From Erysipelotrichaceae bacterium OPF54 (GTDB taxonomy: Bacteria; Bacillota_I; Bacilli_A; Erysipelotrichales; Erysipelotrichaceae): DNA of 64,000 nt. The DNA lies in contig BQKD01000001.1 of the NCBI GenBank assembly GCA_022834735.1, positions 2,333,659 to 2,397,658 on the forward strand, in the 5' to 3' direction. A model generated the notes under the pieces. It had not been told where the DNA came from. It ran no database searches and saw nothing but the letters and a program-made list of their open reading frames with translations. Below are positions 31,898 to 41,446 of this stretch, in pieces (position 1 is the stretch's first letter; each line of letters starts with the position of its first letter). Made by a program: the position numbers and the translations under genes.

Positions 31898-32503
31898 TCA
31901 GTCCTTCAGTTCCTCAAGAAGTTCCCGTGTATCTTTCGTGAAAGAATACGGGTCATCGAGAAGAAGGGTATAAAAGCCGAGCGTTCTGGCCGCCTCGATA
32001 TTTTTCGGATTGTCATCGATAAACAGACACTCCGACGCATCGAGCTCATACCGGTTCAAAAGGATCTTGTAAAAATCAAAGTCCGGCTTGATCTTCCGTT
32101 CCTGATAGGAGTAGACACCTCCGTCAGCATATTTGAACAAACCGTTTTCCTTTAAATGGATCCAGCAGTCTTCCGGAATATTGGATAAAATATAGATCCC
32201 ATATCCAAGATCATGAAGATGCTGTACAAAATCGAGATTTTCTTCGATCAGGTCTACATGATGCACCCATTCATTCATCAGCTTTTTGATTTCCTTTTCC
32301 CTTTCCGGTGCCTGCAGCATACCGATCTCGATCATTTTCGCCTTGCTCACAGCGTTTTTGTCATACTGATCCCAAAGAGAAGAAAAATAGATTCCCCACA
32401 ACTGCTCTTCGATGTGGCTGTTGTCGAAGAGATCTTTCAACATTTTGTCGGGCTCGAATGTACACAATACATTCCCGATATCCAGTACTATGTTCTTGAT
32501 CAT
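31898..32503 (-). CDS. HAD hydrolase, YihX-like (sugar-1-phosphatase group)
   Basis: A 201-residue HAD protein with motif I IVLDIGNVLCTFEP (the DIGNV variant typical of YihX), YILSNIPEDCW (motif II), KIKPDFDFYKILL (Lys) and LFIDDNPKNIEAA (acidic motif IV). YihX dephosphorylates alpha-D-glucose 1-phosphate; the substrate here is inferred only. Flanked by terminators. Confidence 0.87.
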   Translation of the reverse strand: MIKNIVLDIGNVLCTFEPDKMLKDLFDNSHIEEQLWGIYFSSLWDQYDKNAVSKAKMIEIGMLQAPEREKEIKKLMNEWVHHVDLIEENLDFVQHLHDLGYGIYILSNIPEDCWIHLKENGLFKYADGGVYSYQERKIKPDFDFYKILLNRYELDASECLFIDDNPKNIEAARTLGFYTLLLDDPYSFTKDTRELLEELKD

Positions 32504-32534
32504 AATTTCATTATGAAACGAACACGTCCGATAA

Positions 32535-33011
32535 TCAAGACTTCGCAGTAAAATACGTCGTTTCCTTGTCCCGGATCAATATCCATACGGATTTTCCATC
32601 CTGCCCGATCTGTCCGTACACTTCTTCAGAGCGGTTCTGCGCCAGATCGGTCACCTCGACCACATCTCCTTTGTGCAGTGTTCCGCTCACCTGTTCGCTA
32701 TCCATATCCGTATATGTTTCGCAGTCTGTATCAGCAATGTATTTTCCCGGAAACAGACCGAACTGCTCCTGTACCAGAAGGGTCTGCGTATCTTCAGCAC
32801 TCTCTTCATCCGCCTCTGCATTGGAGCGGATGAGTTTTTCGGCATCCTTGTCCAGCGTCTCGACATTGTCGCGGGCATTTTTCTGTTCCTCTTCGTAAAT
32901 GGCCGCCTCTTTTTGGACCGTATGGCTCCGGTATACGTATTCATATACGAACGCGCTGACAAACAAAATCACCAGCACGATCACAAGAAGGGTAATTCGT
33001 TTATTTCTCAT
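32535..33011 (-). CDS. Membrane-anchored protein with an SH3-like domain
   Basis: About 158 residues. One N-terminal transmembrane helix (RITLLVIVLVILFVSAFVYEYVY), then a charged coiled linker (about residues 30-75) and an SH3b-like beta domain (GKYIADTDCETYTDMDS, GTLHKGDVVEVTDLAQ, GKSVWILIRDKETTYF). ATG 33011 is preceded by GAGGAATACT. The domain likely faces outside and may bind wall peptides. Not otherwise identified. Confidence 0.7.
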   Translation of the reverse strand: MRNKRITLLVIVLVILFVSAFVYEYVYRSHTVQKEAAIYEEEQKNARDNVETLDKDAEKLIRSNAEADEESAEDTQTLLVQEQFGLFPGKYIADTDCETYTDMDSEQVSGTLHKGDVVEVTDLAQNRSEEVYGQIGQDGKSVWILIRDKETTYFTAKS

Positions 33012-33045
33012 AGTATTCCTCGCTTCCTGTTTATTATAGAAAGCT

Positions 33046-33077
33046 GAAAAAAAGGATGCACGCAAAGTACATCCTTT
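33046..33077 (-). terminator. Terminator of the rpoBC unit
   Basis: AAAGGATG and CATCCTTT arms with an 11-base loop are followed by TTTTTTT on the minus strand, 8 bases past the rpoC stop. Confidence 0.85.
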
Positions 33078-33084
33078 CTAGCTA

Positions 33085-36000
33085 TTATTCTTCCATTCCG
33101 GATTCAAGAGACTGATTGAACAGATCATTCGACGCCGAATCATCGAGCAGCGTCAGACTTTCATCCATCACCGCTACCGTTTCGTTTTTCTCCTGACTGT
33201 TCTGACGGGCAATTTCTTCAAACTGCTCGTCATGCGTTTCATGCGTACGGGCAAGACGCTTTTCGCGCAGCTCCTTCGCCTTCGCCGCAATGATCTCGTT
33301 TTGAGGACGATCGCCCTTGGCACCCGTTCCGGCAGGAATCAGTTTACCAATAATGACATTTTCCTTCAGACCGACGAGATGATCGACCTTTCCTTTGATC
33401 GTCGCATCCGTCAGTACTTTTGTCGTTTCCTGGAAGGAAGCGGCCGACAGGAAGGAATCCGTCTCCACAGAAGCCTTTGAAATACCAAGCAGGATCGGCT
33501 TGAAGGTTGCCGGCGTCTTTCCGTTCAGGAGCGCATCACGGTTGATCTTCGTAATGTTGTTGAGGGAAAGCTGCACACCAACGTTCAGATCCGTATCGCC
33601 GGCATCCGTAACAATGACCTTTTTCATCATCTGTTTGATCATGACTTCAAGGTGCTTGTCGCTGATCTCGATACCCTGGCTCTGGTATACCTTCTTGACT
33701 TCTTTCAGGATATAATCCTGCACTTCGCGAACACCCGCCACATTGAGCAGTTCCTTCGGATCAAGAGGACCTTCCGTAATAGCCTGTCCCGCTTCGATCG
33801 TCGCCCCGACCGTCACCCATGGACGCAGGGACTGGTTCGCATTCAGTTTATGAACTACGCTTTCGTGTTCATTCGTGATCACAACTTCCTGACGCATCGT
33901 GCCGTCGACACGCTCGATCGACGTGATCTCTCCGGAAATCTGGGCAATGACCGCCACACCTTTCGGATGACGCGCTTCGAATAGCTCTTCGACACGAGGA
34001 AGACCTTGCGTGATATCTCCTGTACCGGAACCGGCAACACCGCCCGTATGGAATGTACGCATGGTCAGCTGCGTACCTGGCTCGCCAATCGACTGGGCAG
34101 CCATGATACCGACCGCTTCGCCGACCTCGACATCCTTGCCCGTTGCCATGTTCTTGCCATAGCACTTGCGGCAGATACCCATCGTCGACTTGCATGTGAA
34201 CGGCGAACGGATATACATGCCTTTGATGCCTGTATCCACGATCTTCTGCGCGATCGCATCCGTAATGTACTGGTCGCTTTCAATAATGACCTCGCCCGTT
34301 TCCGGATCGACAACATCCTGTTTCGAGTAACGGCCGACCAGACGATCTTTCAGCTCTTCGATGACCGTGTTTGTCTTGCGGTCGATCAGCGTCTCGACCC
34401 AGTACCCTTTATCGGTACCGCAGTCGTCTTCTTTAATGATGACATCCTGTGCCACATCGACCAGACGACGCGTCAGATATCCTGACTCCGCTGTTTTCAG
34501 GGCCGTGTCGGTCAGACCTTTACGCACACCGTGCGTACTGATAAAGAACTCGGACACGTTCAGACCTTCACGGAAGCACGAATAGATCGGCACCTCGATG
34601 ATCGAAGGAACGAATTCGCCATGACGGCTCTTTCCATGACCAGGGCGGGCCATCAGACCACGCATACCAGCCAGCTGGGTAAAGTTCTGTTTGTTACCGC
34701 GCGCACCCGACTCGCTCATCATGAAGATCGGGTTCTTGCGAGGCATGTTTGCCATTAGCTCATCCGCGATACCGTCTTTTACAGTATCCCACATCTTGTT
34801 CAGACGGGATTCCCATTCAGGCAGTGTCAGCAGACCTTTCTGCTGCATCTTTTTCAAGGCATCCGCCTTCTGACGGCCTTCCTCGACGTGTTTTTCCTTA
34901 TTTGGCGCGACCTCGATATCCGAAAGGGCAACCGTGATCCCTGCCGTCGTCGAATATTTGAATCCAAGCGATTTGATCTGGTCAAGGATCTCCGCCGTTT
35001 CATCGACCGAGTAACGTTTGAACACTTCCGCAATAATGCTTCCAAGATCTTTTTTCTTGAAGGCTGGCGTGATCGGAAGGCTCTCAATGTACGCCTTGAT
35101 ATCATTGCCCGGCGCTACAAAATACTTGTCCGGGGTCTTTTTGAAGTTTTCGCCGCTGACCTCGTTCAGGAACGGGAAGTCAGCCGGGAACATTCCGTTG
35201 AAGATGATCTTGCCGACCGTTGTCACGAGATAATCGTTGGCATGCGCGTCATCGAACGAAGTTTTATGCATGCCGCGAACAGGCACCGCGATACGGGAAT
35301 GAAGATGGACCTGTCCGATCTGGTAAGCCAGACGAACTTCCTCTTCGTTGGCGTACACGTTTCCTTCATTTTCGGCAAACCGTTTCCAGTTCGCCGCTTC
35401 CAGAGGACAATTGGACTCCTCATAGCGTTTCGCTTCATCAAAAAGCTCCTGTTTCGTTTCCTCCATGGTCAGATAGAAGTTTCCCATGACCATGTCCTGG
35501 CCCGGCGTAACAATTGGCTTGCCATCCTTAGGACCAAGGATATTGTGGGAACCGAGCATCATGATCAGCGCTTCGGCTCGCGCCTCTTCGCTGAGCGGAA
35601 CGTGGATGGCCATCTGGTCACCGTCAAAATCCGCGTTGAACGCCGTACATACAAGTGGATGCAGACGCATAGCGCGCCCTTCGACCAGCTTTGGAAGGAA
35701 GGCCTGGATACCCAGACGGTGCAGCGTCGGCGCACGGTTCATCAGGACCGGATAGCCGTCGATCACTTTTTCCACCGCATCCCAGATCCGAGGGTCGCGG
35801 CGTTCGATCAGCTTTTCCGCGTTTTTCGGATTGGTCGCCAGTTTCTCGTTGACGATCTCGTTGATGATGAACGGGTTGAACAGATTGATCGCCATTTCAC
35901 GAGGAATACCGCACTGATACATTTTCAGATCCGGTCCGACCGCGATAACCGAACGTCCCGAGAAGTCGACACGCTTGCCAAGCAGGTTCTGACGGAAACG

Positions 36001-36975
36001 TCCCTGCTTACCTTTCAGGGAATGGGACAGCGACTTGAGCGCCCGGCCGCCAGCACCCGTGATTGGTTTGGAACGGCGTCCGTTATCGATCAGAGCATCC
36101 ACCGCTTCCTGAAGCATACGCTTTTCGTTCTGCACGATAATATTCGGAGTTCCGAGCTCGAGCAGCTTGCGCAGACGATTGTTTCGTGTAATGACACGAC
36201 GATACAGATCGTTCAGATCGCTTGTTGCGAAACGTCCGCCGTCCAGCTGAAGCATCGGGCGCAGATCAGGCGGGATGACCGGAATATTCGTCAGGATCAT
36301 CCATTCCGGCTTGTTGTCCGAATGACGGAACGCATTGATCGTATCCAGACGTTTAATCAGCTTTTTGCGCTTTTCGCCCTGCGCTTTTTCCAGCGCCGTC
36401 TGCACTTCCTCGTATTCCTTTTCCAGATCGACATCCTTGAGCAGACGAAGCACCGCTTCAGCCCCGGTCTGAGCGGTAAATCCGCTCATTCCGTAAATGG
36501 CCATGTTTTCACGATACTCTCGCTCGGAAAGCACCTGCTTGTAAGCCAGGCCCGAATCTTTCGGATCCGTAACGATATAGCTTACGAAGTATACGACTTC
36601 CTCGAGCTGCTTCGGCGTTACATCGAGAAGCAGCGCCATGCGGCTCGGGATCCCGCGCAGATACCAGATATGGGCTACCGGAGCGGCGAGCGCAATATGC
36701 CCCATGCGTTCGCGGCGCACGCTCGATTTGGTGATCTCGACACCGCAGCGATCGCATACGACTCCTTTAAAACGTACTTTTTTATATTTTCCGCACGCAC
36801 ATTCCCAGTCTTTTGTCGGACCGAAAATGCGTTCGCAGAACAAACCGTCCTTTTCTGCCTTCTGAGAACGATAGTTGATGGTCTCCGGCTTGGTTACTTC
36901 GCCATGAGACCATTTCAGGATCGTTTCAGGACTGGCCAGCTGGACCTGGATCGAGGCAAAATTGTTAATACTCAT
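33085..36975 (-). CDS. rpoC: RNA polymerase beta' subunit
   Basis: A 1296-residue beta' subunit. It shows the N-terminal zinc ribbon [20 protein letters not shown], lid/rudder region [23 protein letters not shown], the catalytic Mg2+ triad [10 protein letters not shown], trigger-loop sequence [13 protein letters not shown], the second zinc cluster [13 protein letters not shown] and bridge-helix-associated [25 protein letters not shown]. It is slightly longer than most Bacillota homologues because of an acidic C-terminal extension (ending [13 protein letters not shown]). It follows rpoB by seven bases. Confidence 0.98.
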   Translation of the reverse strand: MSINNFASIQVQLASPETILKWSHGEVTKPETINYRSQKAEKDGLFCERIFGPTKDWECACGKYKKVRFKGVVCDRCGVEITKSSVRRERMGHIALAAPVAHIWYLRGIPSRMALLLDVTPKQLEEVVYFVSYIVTDPKDSGLAYKQVLSEREYRENMAIYGMSGFTAQTGAEAVLRLLKDVDLEKEYEEVQTALEKAQGEKRKKLIKRLDTINAFRHSDNKPEWMILTNIPVIPPDLRPMLQLDGGRFATSDLNDLYRRVITRNNRLRKLLELGTPNIIVQNEKRMLQEAVDALIDNGRRSKPITGAGGRALKSLSHSLKGKQGRFRQNLLGKRVDFSGRSVIAVGPDLKMYQCGIPREMAINLFNPFIINEIVNEKLATNPKNAEKLIERRDPRIWDAVEKVIDGYPVLMNRAPTLHRLGIQAFLPKLVEGRAMRLHPLVCTAFNADFDGDQMAIHVPLSEEARAEALIMMLGSHNILGPKDGKPIVTPGQDMVMGNFYLTMEETKQELFDEAKRYEESNCPLEAANWKRFAENEGNVYANEEEVRLAYQIGQVHLHSRIAVPVRGMHKTSFDDAHANDYLVTTVGKIIFNGMFPADFPFLNEVSGENFKKTPDKYFVAPGNDIKAYIESLPITPAFKKKDLGSIIAEVFKRYSVDETAEILDQIKSLGFKYSTTAGITVALSDIEVAPNKEKHVEEGRQKADALKKMQQKGLLTLPEWESRLNKMWDTVKDGIADELMANMPRKNPIFMMSESGARGNKQNFTQLAGMRGLMARPGHGKSRHGEFVPSIIEVPIYSCFREGLNVSEFFISTHGVRKGLTDTALKTAESGYLTRRLVDVAQDVIIKEDDCGTDKGYWVETLIDRKTNTVIEELKDRLVGRYSKQDVVDPETGEVIIESDQYITDAIAQKIVDTGIKGMYIRSPFTCKSTMGICRKCYGKNMATGKDVEVGEAVGIMAAQSIGEPGTQLTMRTFHTGGVAGSGTGDITQGLPRVEELFEARHPKGVAVIAQISGEITSIERVDGTMRQEVVITNEHESVVHKLNANQSLRPWVTVGATIEAGQAITEGPLDPKELLNVAGVREVQDYILKEVKKVYQSQGIEISDKHLEVMIKQMMKKVIVTDAGDTDLNVGVQLSLNNITKINRDALLNGKTPATFKPILLGISKASVETDSFLSAASFQETTKVLTDATIKGKVDHLVGLKENVIIGKLIPAGTGAKGDRPQNEIIAAKAKELREKRLARTHETHDEQFEEIARQNSQEKNETVAVMDESLTLLDDSASNDLFNQSLESGMEE

Positions 36976-36982
36976 TCTGGAC

Positions 36983-39900
36983 TTACGCCTCCTCTTCTAT
37001 ATTATCATCTACATCTTCAACGACATCTTCGTCGATATTGTCCTGGGCATTGACGGCATCATCGAGATCAATGGAATCAAGATCGGTGCCGTTGATATCC
37101 ACATCGATGATATCCTCCTTCGGCTCAATATCGTTTTCGAGCTTTTCGTTTTCCGGATGTTCGAATACTTCTGTTTCATGGACGACAACATGTTCGTCAT
37201 CGTCATTGGTGATATCCACTTCGTTGCCTTCCTTGTCGAGCAGGCGGACATCGATCGCAAGACCCTGGAGCTCGTGCATCAGGACGCGGAACGATTCAGG
37301 AATACCTGGTTCAGGAATATCCTTGCCCTTGATGATGGCTTCGTAGGTTTTGATACGGCCCTGGATATCATCGGATTTGATCGTCAGGATCTCCTGGAGC
37401 GTATGGCTCGCACCATAGGCCTCAAGAGCCCACACCTCCATCTCTCCGAAACGTTGTCCGCCGTTCTGTGCCTTACCACCTAACGGCTGCTGGGTCACAA
37501 GAGAATAAGGGCCTGTGGCACGCGCATGCAACTTGTCGTCGACCATGTGGGCCAGCTTGATCATATACATGACACCGACAGAGATCCGTTCGTCGAACGG
37601 CAGACCGGTCTGGCCGTCGCGCAGCACCTGTTTTCCGTCTTTTGTCATCTGGGCTTCCTTCATGATCGAAGCCAGTTCTTCATTGGATACACCGTCAAAT
37701 ACCGGTGTCGCGAATTTCTGATTCAGTTTCTTTGCGGCATATCCGAGATGGATCTCCAGGATTTGCCCGATATTCATACGGCTAGGCACACCAAACGGGT
37801 TCAAAATGATATCGATCGGTGTTCCATCCTGTGTAAACGGCATATCTTCGATCGGCAGGATCTTCGAGATGACACCTTTGTTTCCGTGACGTCCGGACAT
37901 TTTGTCCCCTTCGGAAATCTTACGTTTCTGAACGATATACACCTTGACACGTTCATTGACTCCAGGAGGCAGATCCGATCCGTCTCCTCGTTTGAAGATA
38001 CGTACCGAGTGCACGATTCCGGCACCGCCATGAGGCACCTTCAGGGAATTATCGCGCACCTCGCGGGATTTTTCGCCAAAGATCGCAAGAAGCAGCTTCT
38101 CTTCCGGAGAAACTTCCGACTGTCCTTTCGGCGTTACTTTTCCGACCAGGATGTCGCCTTCTTTTACTTCGGCACCCACCATGATGATTCCGTCCTTGTC
38201 GAGCTTGCGCACTGCGTTTTCGCCCACGTTCGGAATGTCGCGGGTAATTTCTTCCGGGCCAAGCTTCGTGTCGCGGCAGTCGATATCGTATTCCTCGATA
38301 TGGATCGAAGTGTACACGTCATCGCTGACCATCCGTTCGGACATGATAATGGCATCCTCGTAGTTATATCCGTACCATGTCATATACGCGATCGTTACGT
38401 TCTGTCCAAGAGCAAGCTCGCCGTTTTCCATACTTGGTCCGTCGGCAAGGATATCGCCCTTCTTGACTTCTTCGCCGAATTTGACGATCGGTCTCTGGTT
38501 GATCGATGTGGACGCGTTGCTGCGCGCAAATTTGCGCAGCTGGTAGGAATGATCGGTTCCTTCCTTGTCCGTTACGACAATGCGCAGCGAATCGACATAC
38601 GATACCGTTCCATCCTGCTTGGCAACGATCCCGACACCGGAATCCTTTGCGATCTTGTGCTCGATGCCGGTACCGACGAACGGCGAATGAGGAACGAGCA
38701 GAGGCACGGCCTGACGCTGCATGTTGGCACCCATGAGGGCGCGGGACGCATCGTCATTTTCCAGGAAAGGAACGCATGCTGTCGCGACAGAAACGATCTG
38801 TTTCGGGGACACGTCGGCCAGCTCTACTTCTTCCCGGGACGCGATGATCGTATCGCCGTTTTTACGAGCCACGACACGATCGTTGATCAGGCGGCCGTCA
38901 CGAACCTCGTTGGCCTGGGCGATCACATAATCCGCTTCTTCATCAGCCGAAAGATAGATCGCTTTTTCCTGTACAGTTCCATCTTTATTTACAATACGAT
39001 ACGGCGTCTGGATAAATCCGTATTCGTTGATCTTTGCGTAAGTTGTCAGGTTGGAGATCAAACCGATGTTTGGTCCTTCTGGCGTCTCGATCGGACAGAT
39101 CCGTCCATAGTGAGACGAGTGAACGTCACGAACCTCGAATCCGGCACGCTCACGCGACAGACCGCCAGGTCCAAGCGCGGAAATACGGCGCTTGTTGGTC
39201 AGTTCGGCAAGCGGGTTCTGCTGATCCATGAACTGGGACAGCTGCGAACTGGAGAAAAATTCCTTGATCGCTGCCGTGAGCGGACGGATATTCGTCAGCT
39301 TTCTTGGTGTCAGGCTGTCAAGTTCCTGAATGGACATCCGCTCTTTTACGACACGTTCCATACGCGAAAGACCGATCCTGAACTGGTTCTGGATCAGTTC
39401 GCCGACCGCACGGATACGACGGTTTCCGAGCATATCGATATCGTCGGTCTCGCCGATACCGTCCATGACATTCAGATCATATCCGAAGAACGCATAGATA
39501 TCGGCCATCGTGATCGTATGACGCTGAGCGAACGGATCGTTTCCGACGATCCTGATGATCTGCTCATCCTTGTCGACCACTTCGATTTCCTGCTGGGCCG
39601 AACCAATGAGCCATGCATTGATCTCTTCTTCGCCCGCACGCTGCTGCAGCGAAAGAAGCACAGCATCATCCAGACGATCCGGCGTCACTCCGACCGTATA
39701 GCGCGGTACGACCAGATCGAACTCGTCATCCATCAGATCGGCACCGTTGCGGTTTGTCAGACGTCCAAGTGCAAACAGACGCTGGCCGTAATTCATAACA
39801 GCCGTGAAGTTTTCCGGTGTAAGAGCCACTTTTTTCGCGATGATCCCTGCGTAGATCTTCACTTCCTCGATCACGCCTTTGAGAGCCTCGATATCGTTTT

Positions 39901-41191
39901 CGGTCAATACCGTGCCCTGTTCGAGCAGCGTATCGTTTACTGTCACATCCTGCGCGAGCACACGTCCGATCAGGCCCTGATTGTAGGATACCGGGATCGT
40001 CACGATATCTTCTTCATGAAATTCGGAACGGAACGGATACGGATTCATATAGCCGCCTTTTGCCAGCACTTCACGCAGTTCGTTGCGTTCGTTGCGGGCA
40101 ACATGCGTACCTTTTTCCATAACCACATTGCCATCCGTATCGACAATGTCATACGCAAGCGTATTGTTCATCATGCGCGCAAACGCATTGAGCTTCTTGC
40201 GCAGCTTGTAGCGTCCTGCGCTTGTCAGATCATAGCGGCGGTGATCGAAAAACTTGGCCTGCATGAGGGAGATGGATCCGTCCAGGGTCGGGATCTCATC
40301 GCTGCGCTGGTTTTCATAGAACGAAAGCAGCGCCTCCTCGGTCGTTTTCACTTTATCATTGAGCAGAGTATTTTCGATTTCCTCGTATTTTCCGAAGAAG
40401 GCATTGTACAGCTCGAGATACATGTTCATGTATTCCCGGTTTTCCTCGTCCACAGCCGGATCCTCGATCTGACGGCCCAGCGCGCTCAGGAACGTTTCGA
40501 GATCGGCCGTGTCGAACGCGTTGTCGTTTTTCTCGATCCCGAACGACATGCCGAGCGCTTTGAAGAAGATCGAGAACAGGATCTTGCGCCGGCGGTCGAT
40601 CGACACATTGATCGTACGGCCTGTCATCGTCTTTTTCTGTTCGGTCATGAACTCGAGCCATGTTCCGCGGCTAGGGATCAGTTCGCAGTTGTAGTTCTGT
40701 TTACCTGTCTTTTCATCATAGGCTTCTGTAAAGTAGGCTCCTGGAGAACGTACGATCTGGCTGACGATAACACGCTCCGCACCATTGATAATAAAAGTAC
40801 CTGTTTCGGTCATGAGCGGGAAGTCGCCTAAATACACTTCCTCCTGCTTTGTCCGCACTTCACCGGTTTCCGGATCGGTGATCTCAAGTTCCATGTCTGC
40901 ATATAACGGTGCGGCATAGTTACATTCTCTATACATTGATTCTTCCGCGCTGTATTTTGGTTTGTCAAAATGATAACGTAGAAAATTCAGTTTGATATTT
41001 TTACCGTAGTTTTCAATGGGATAAATCTCTTCGAAAACCTCCTGAATACCTTGGCGGGTAAACCATTCGAATGAATCGGTTTGAATTTCTACCAGATTAG
41101 GCAGCTCTAATTTACCGCTTACTTTAGAGTAGTCTCGCCGGGAGGATTTATTTCCGCAAGAGACAATGTGATACGCTTTGTTGCTATCCAT
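36983..41191 (-). CDS. rpoB: RNA polymerase beta subunit
   Basis: About 1402 residues. The catalytic-face and rifampicin-pocket segments are clear: [16 protein letters not shown], then [38 protein letters not shown] and [11 protein letters not shown]. The Asn in TNKRR (codon 39194-39196) stands where most bacteria have His526 (E. coli numbering). The C-terminus carries an acidic tail of about 75 residues after the usual end ([11 protein letters not shown]). ATG 41191 ([11 protein letters not shown]) is favoured over 41200 because AAAGG sits nine bases before it. It is transcribed from the promoter at 41260-41288. Confidence 0.98.
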   Translation of the reverse strand: MDSNKAYHIVSCGNKSSRRDYSKVSGKLELPNLVEIQTDSFEWFTRQGIQEVFEEIYPIENYGKNIKLNFLRYHFDKPKYSAEESMYRECNYAAPLYADMELEITDPETGEVRTKQEEVYLGDFPLMTETGTFIINGAERVIVSQIVRSPGAYFTEAYDEKTGKQNYNCELIPSRGTWLEFMTEQKKTMTGRTINVSIDRRRKILFSIFFKALGMSFGIEKNDNAFDTADLETFLSALGRQIEDPAVDEENREYMNMYLELYNAFFGKYEEIENTLLNDKVKTTEEALLSFYENQRSDEIPTLDGSISLMQAKFFDHRRYDLTSAGRYKLRKKLNAFARMMNNTLAYDIVDTDGNVVMEKGTHVARNERNELREVLAKGGYMNPYPFRSEFHEEDIVTIPVSYNQGLIGRVLAQDVTVNDTLLEQGTVLTENDIEALKGVIEEVKIYAGIIAKKVALTPENFTAVMNYGQRLFALGRLTNRNGADLMDDEFDLVVPRYTVGVTPDRLDDAVLLSLQQRAGEEEINAWLIGSAQQEIEVVDKDEQIIRIVGNDPFAQRHTITMADIYAFFGYDLNVMDGIGETDDIDMLGNRRIRAVGELIQNQFRIGLSRMERVVKERMSIQELDSLTPRKLTNIRPLTAAIKEFFSSSQLSQFMDQQNPLAELTNKRRISALGPGGLSRERAGFEVRDVHSSHYGRICPIETPEGPNIGLISNLTTYAKINEYGFIQTPYRIVNKDGTVQEKAIYLSADEEADYVIAQANEVRDGRLINDRVVARKNGDTIIASREEVELADVSPKQIVSVATACVPFLENDDASRALMGANMQRQAVPLLVPHSPFVGTGIEHKIAKDSGVGIVAKQDGTVSYVDSLRIVVTDKEGTDHSYQLRKFARSNASTSINQRPIVKFGEEVKKGDILADGPSMENGELALGQNVTIAYMTWYGYNYEDAIIMSERMVSDDVYTSIHIEEYDIDCRDTKLGPEEITRDIPNVGENAVRKLDKDGIIMVGAEVKEGDILVGKVTPKGQSEVSPEEKLLLAIFGEKSREVRDNSLKVPHGGAGIVHSVRIFKRGDGSDLPPGVNERVKVYIVQKRKISEGDKMSGRHGNKGVISKILPIEDMPFTQDGTPIDIILNPFGVPSRMNIGQILEIHLGYAAKKLNQKFATPVFDGVSNEELASIMKEAQMTKDGKQVLRDGQTGLPFDERISVGVMYMIKLAHMVDDKLHARATGPYSLVTQQPLGGKAQNGGQRFGEMEVWALEAYGASHTLQEILTIKSDDIQGRIKTYEAIIKGKDIPEPGIPESFRVLMHELQGLAIDVRLLDKEGNEVDITNDDDEHVVVHETEVFEHPENEKLENDIEPKEDIIDVDINGTDLDSIDLDDAVNAQDNIDEDVVEDVDDNIEEEA

Positions 41192-41259
41192 GTGCGCCAT
41201 CCTTTCGTTGTCTGTTCGCTGATAAATGCTGATTTTTTCAGACTATTTTGCAATTTATT

Positions 41260-41288
41260 ATATTAGCAACCCTTGTCCACTTTGTCAA
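41260..41288 (-). promoter_or_regulatory. rpoB promoter (sigma-A type)
   Basis: On the minus strand TTGACA (41283-41288), a 17-base spacer and TAATAT (41260-41265) make a near-consensus promoter about 70 bases upstream of the rpoB start codon. A terminator separates it from the gene upstream, so rpoBC is its own unit. Confidence 0.85.
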
Positions 41289-41376
41289 ACGAAATGTTGA
41301 AATTTTCTTCATTTTTCTATATACTATAAAGGATTTTTTTAAGCTATCCCATAAAATTCCTATTTTTGCCATAATA

Positions 41377-41410
41377 AAAGCCTGTCATCTTTCCGTGAGA
41401 ACAGGCTTTT
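41377..41410. terminator. Terminator after the GTPase-nuclease gene
   Basis: AAAAGCCTGT and ACAGGCTTTT arms with a 14-base loop and T-runs on both strands, between the gene at 41447 and the rpoB promoter. Confidence 0.88.
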
Positions 41411-41446
41411 TCTGCTTTGATTAAAGTTTTGTTTTGCTTGATCGTC

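Noticed and set aside
34888-40831. Very long open frames on the plus strand opposite rpoC and rpoB (up to 1101 codons)
   Set aside because: They mirror the codon pattern of the real genes on the other strand, lack ribosome sites and encode low-complexity Arg/His/Asp-rich sequence.
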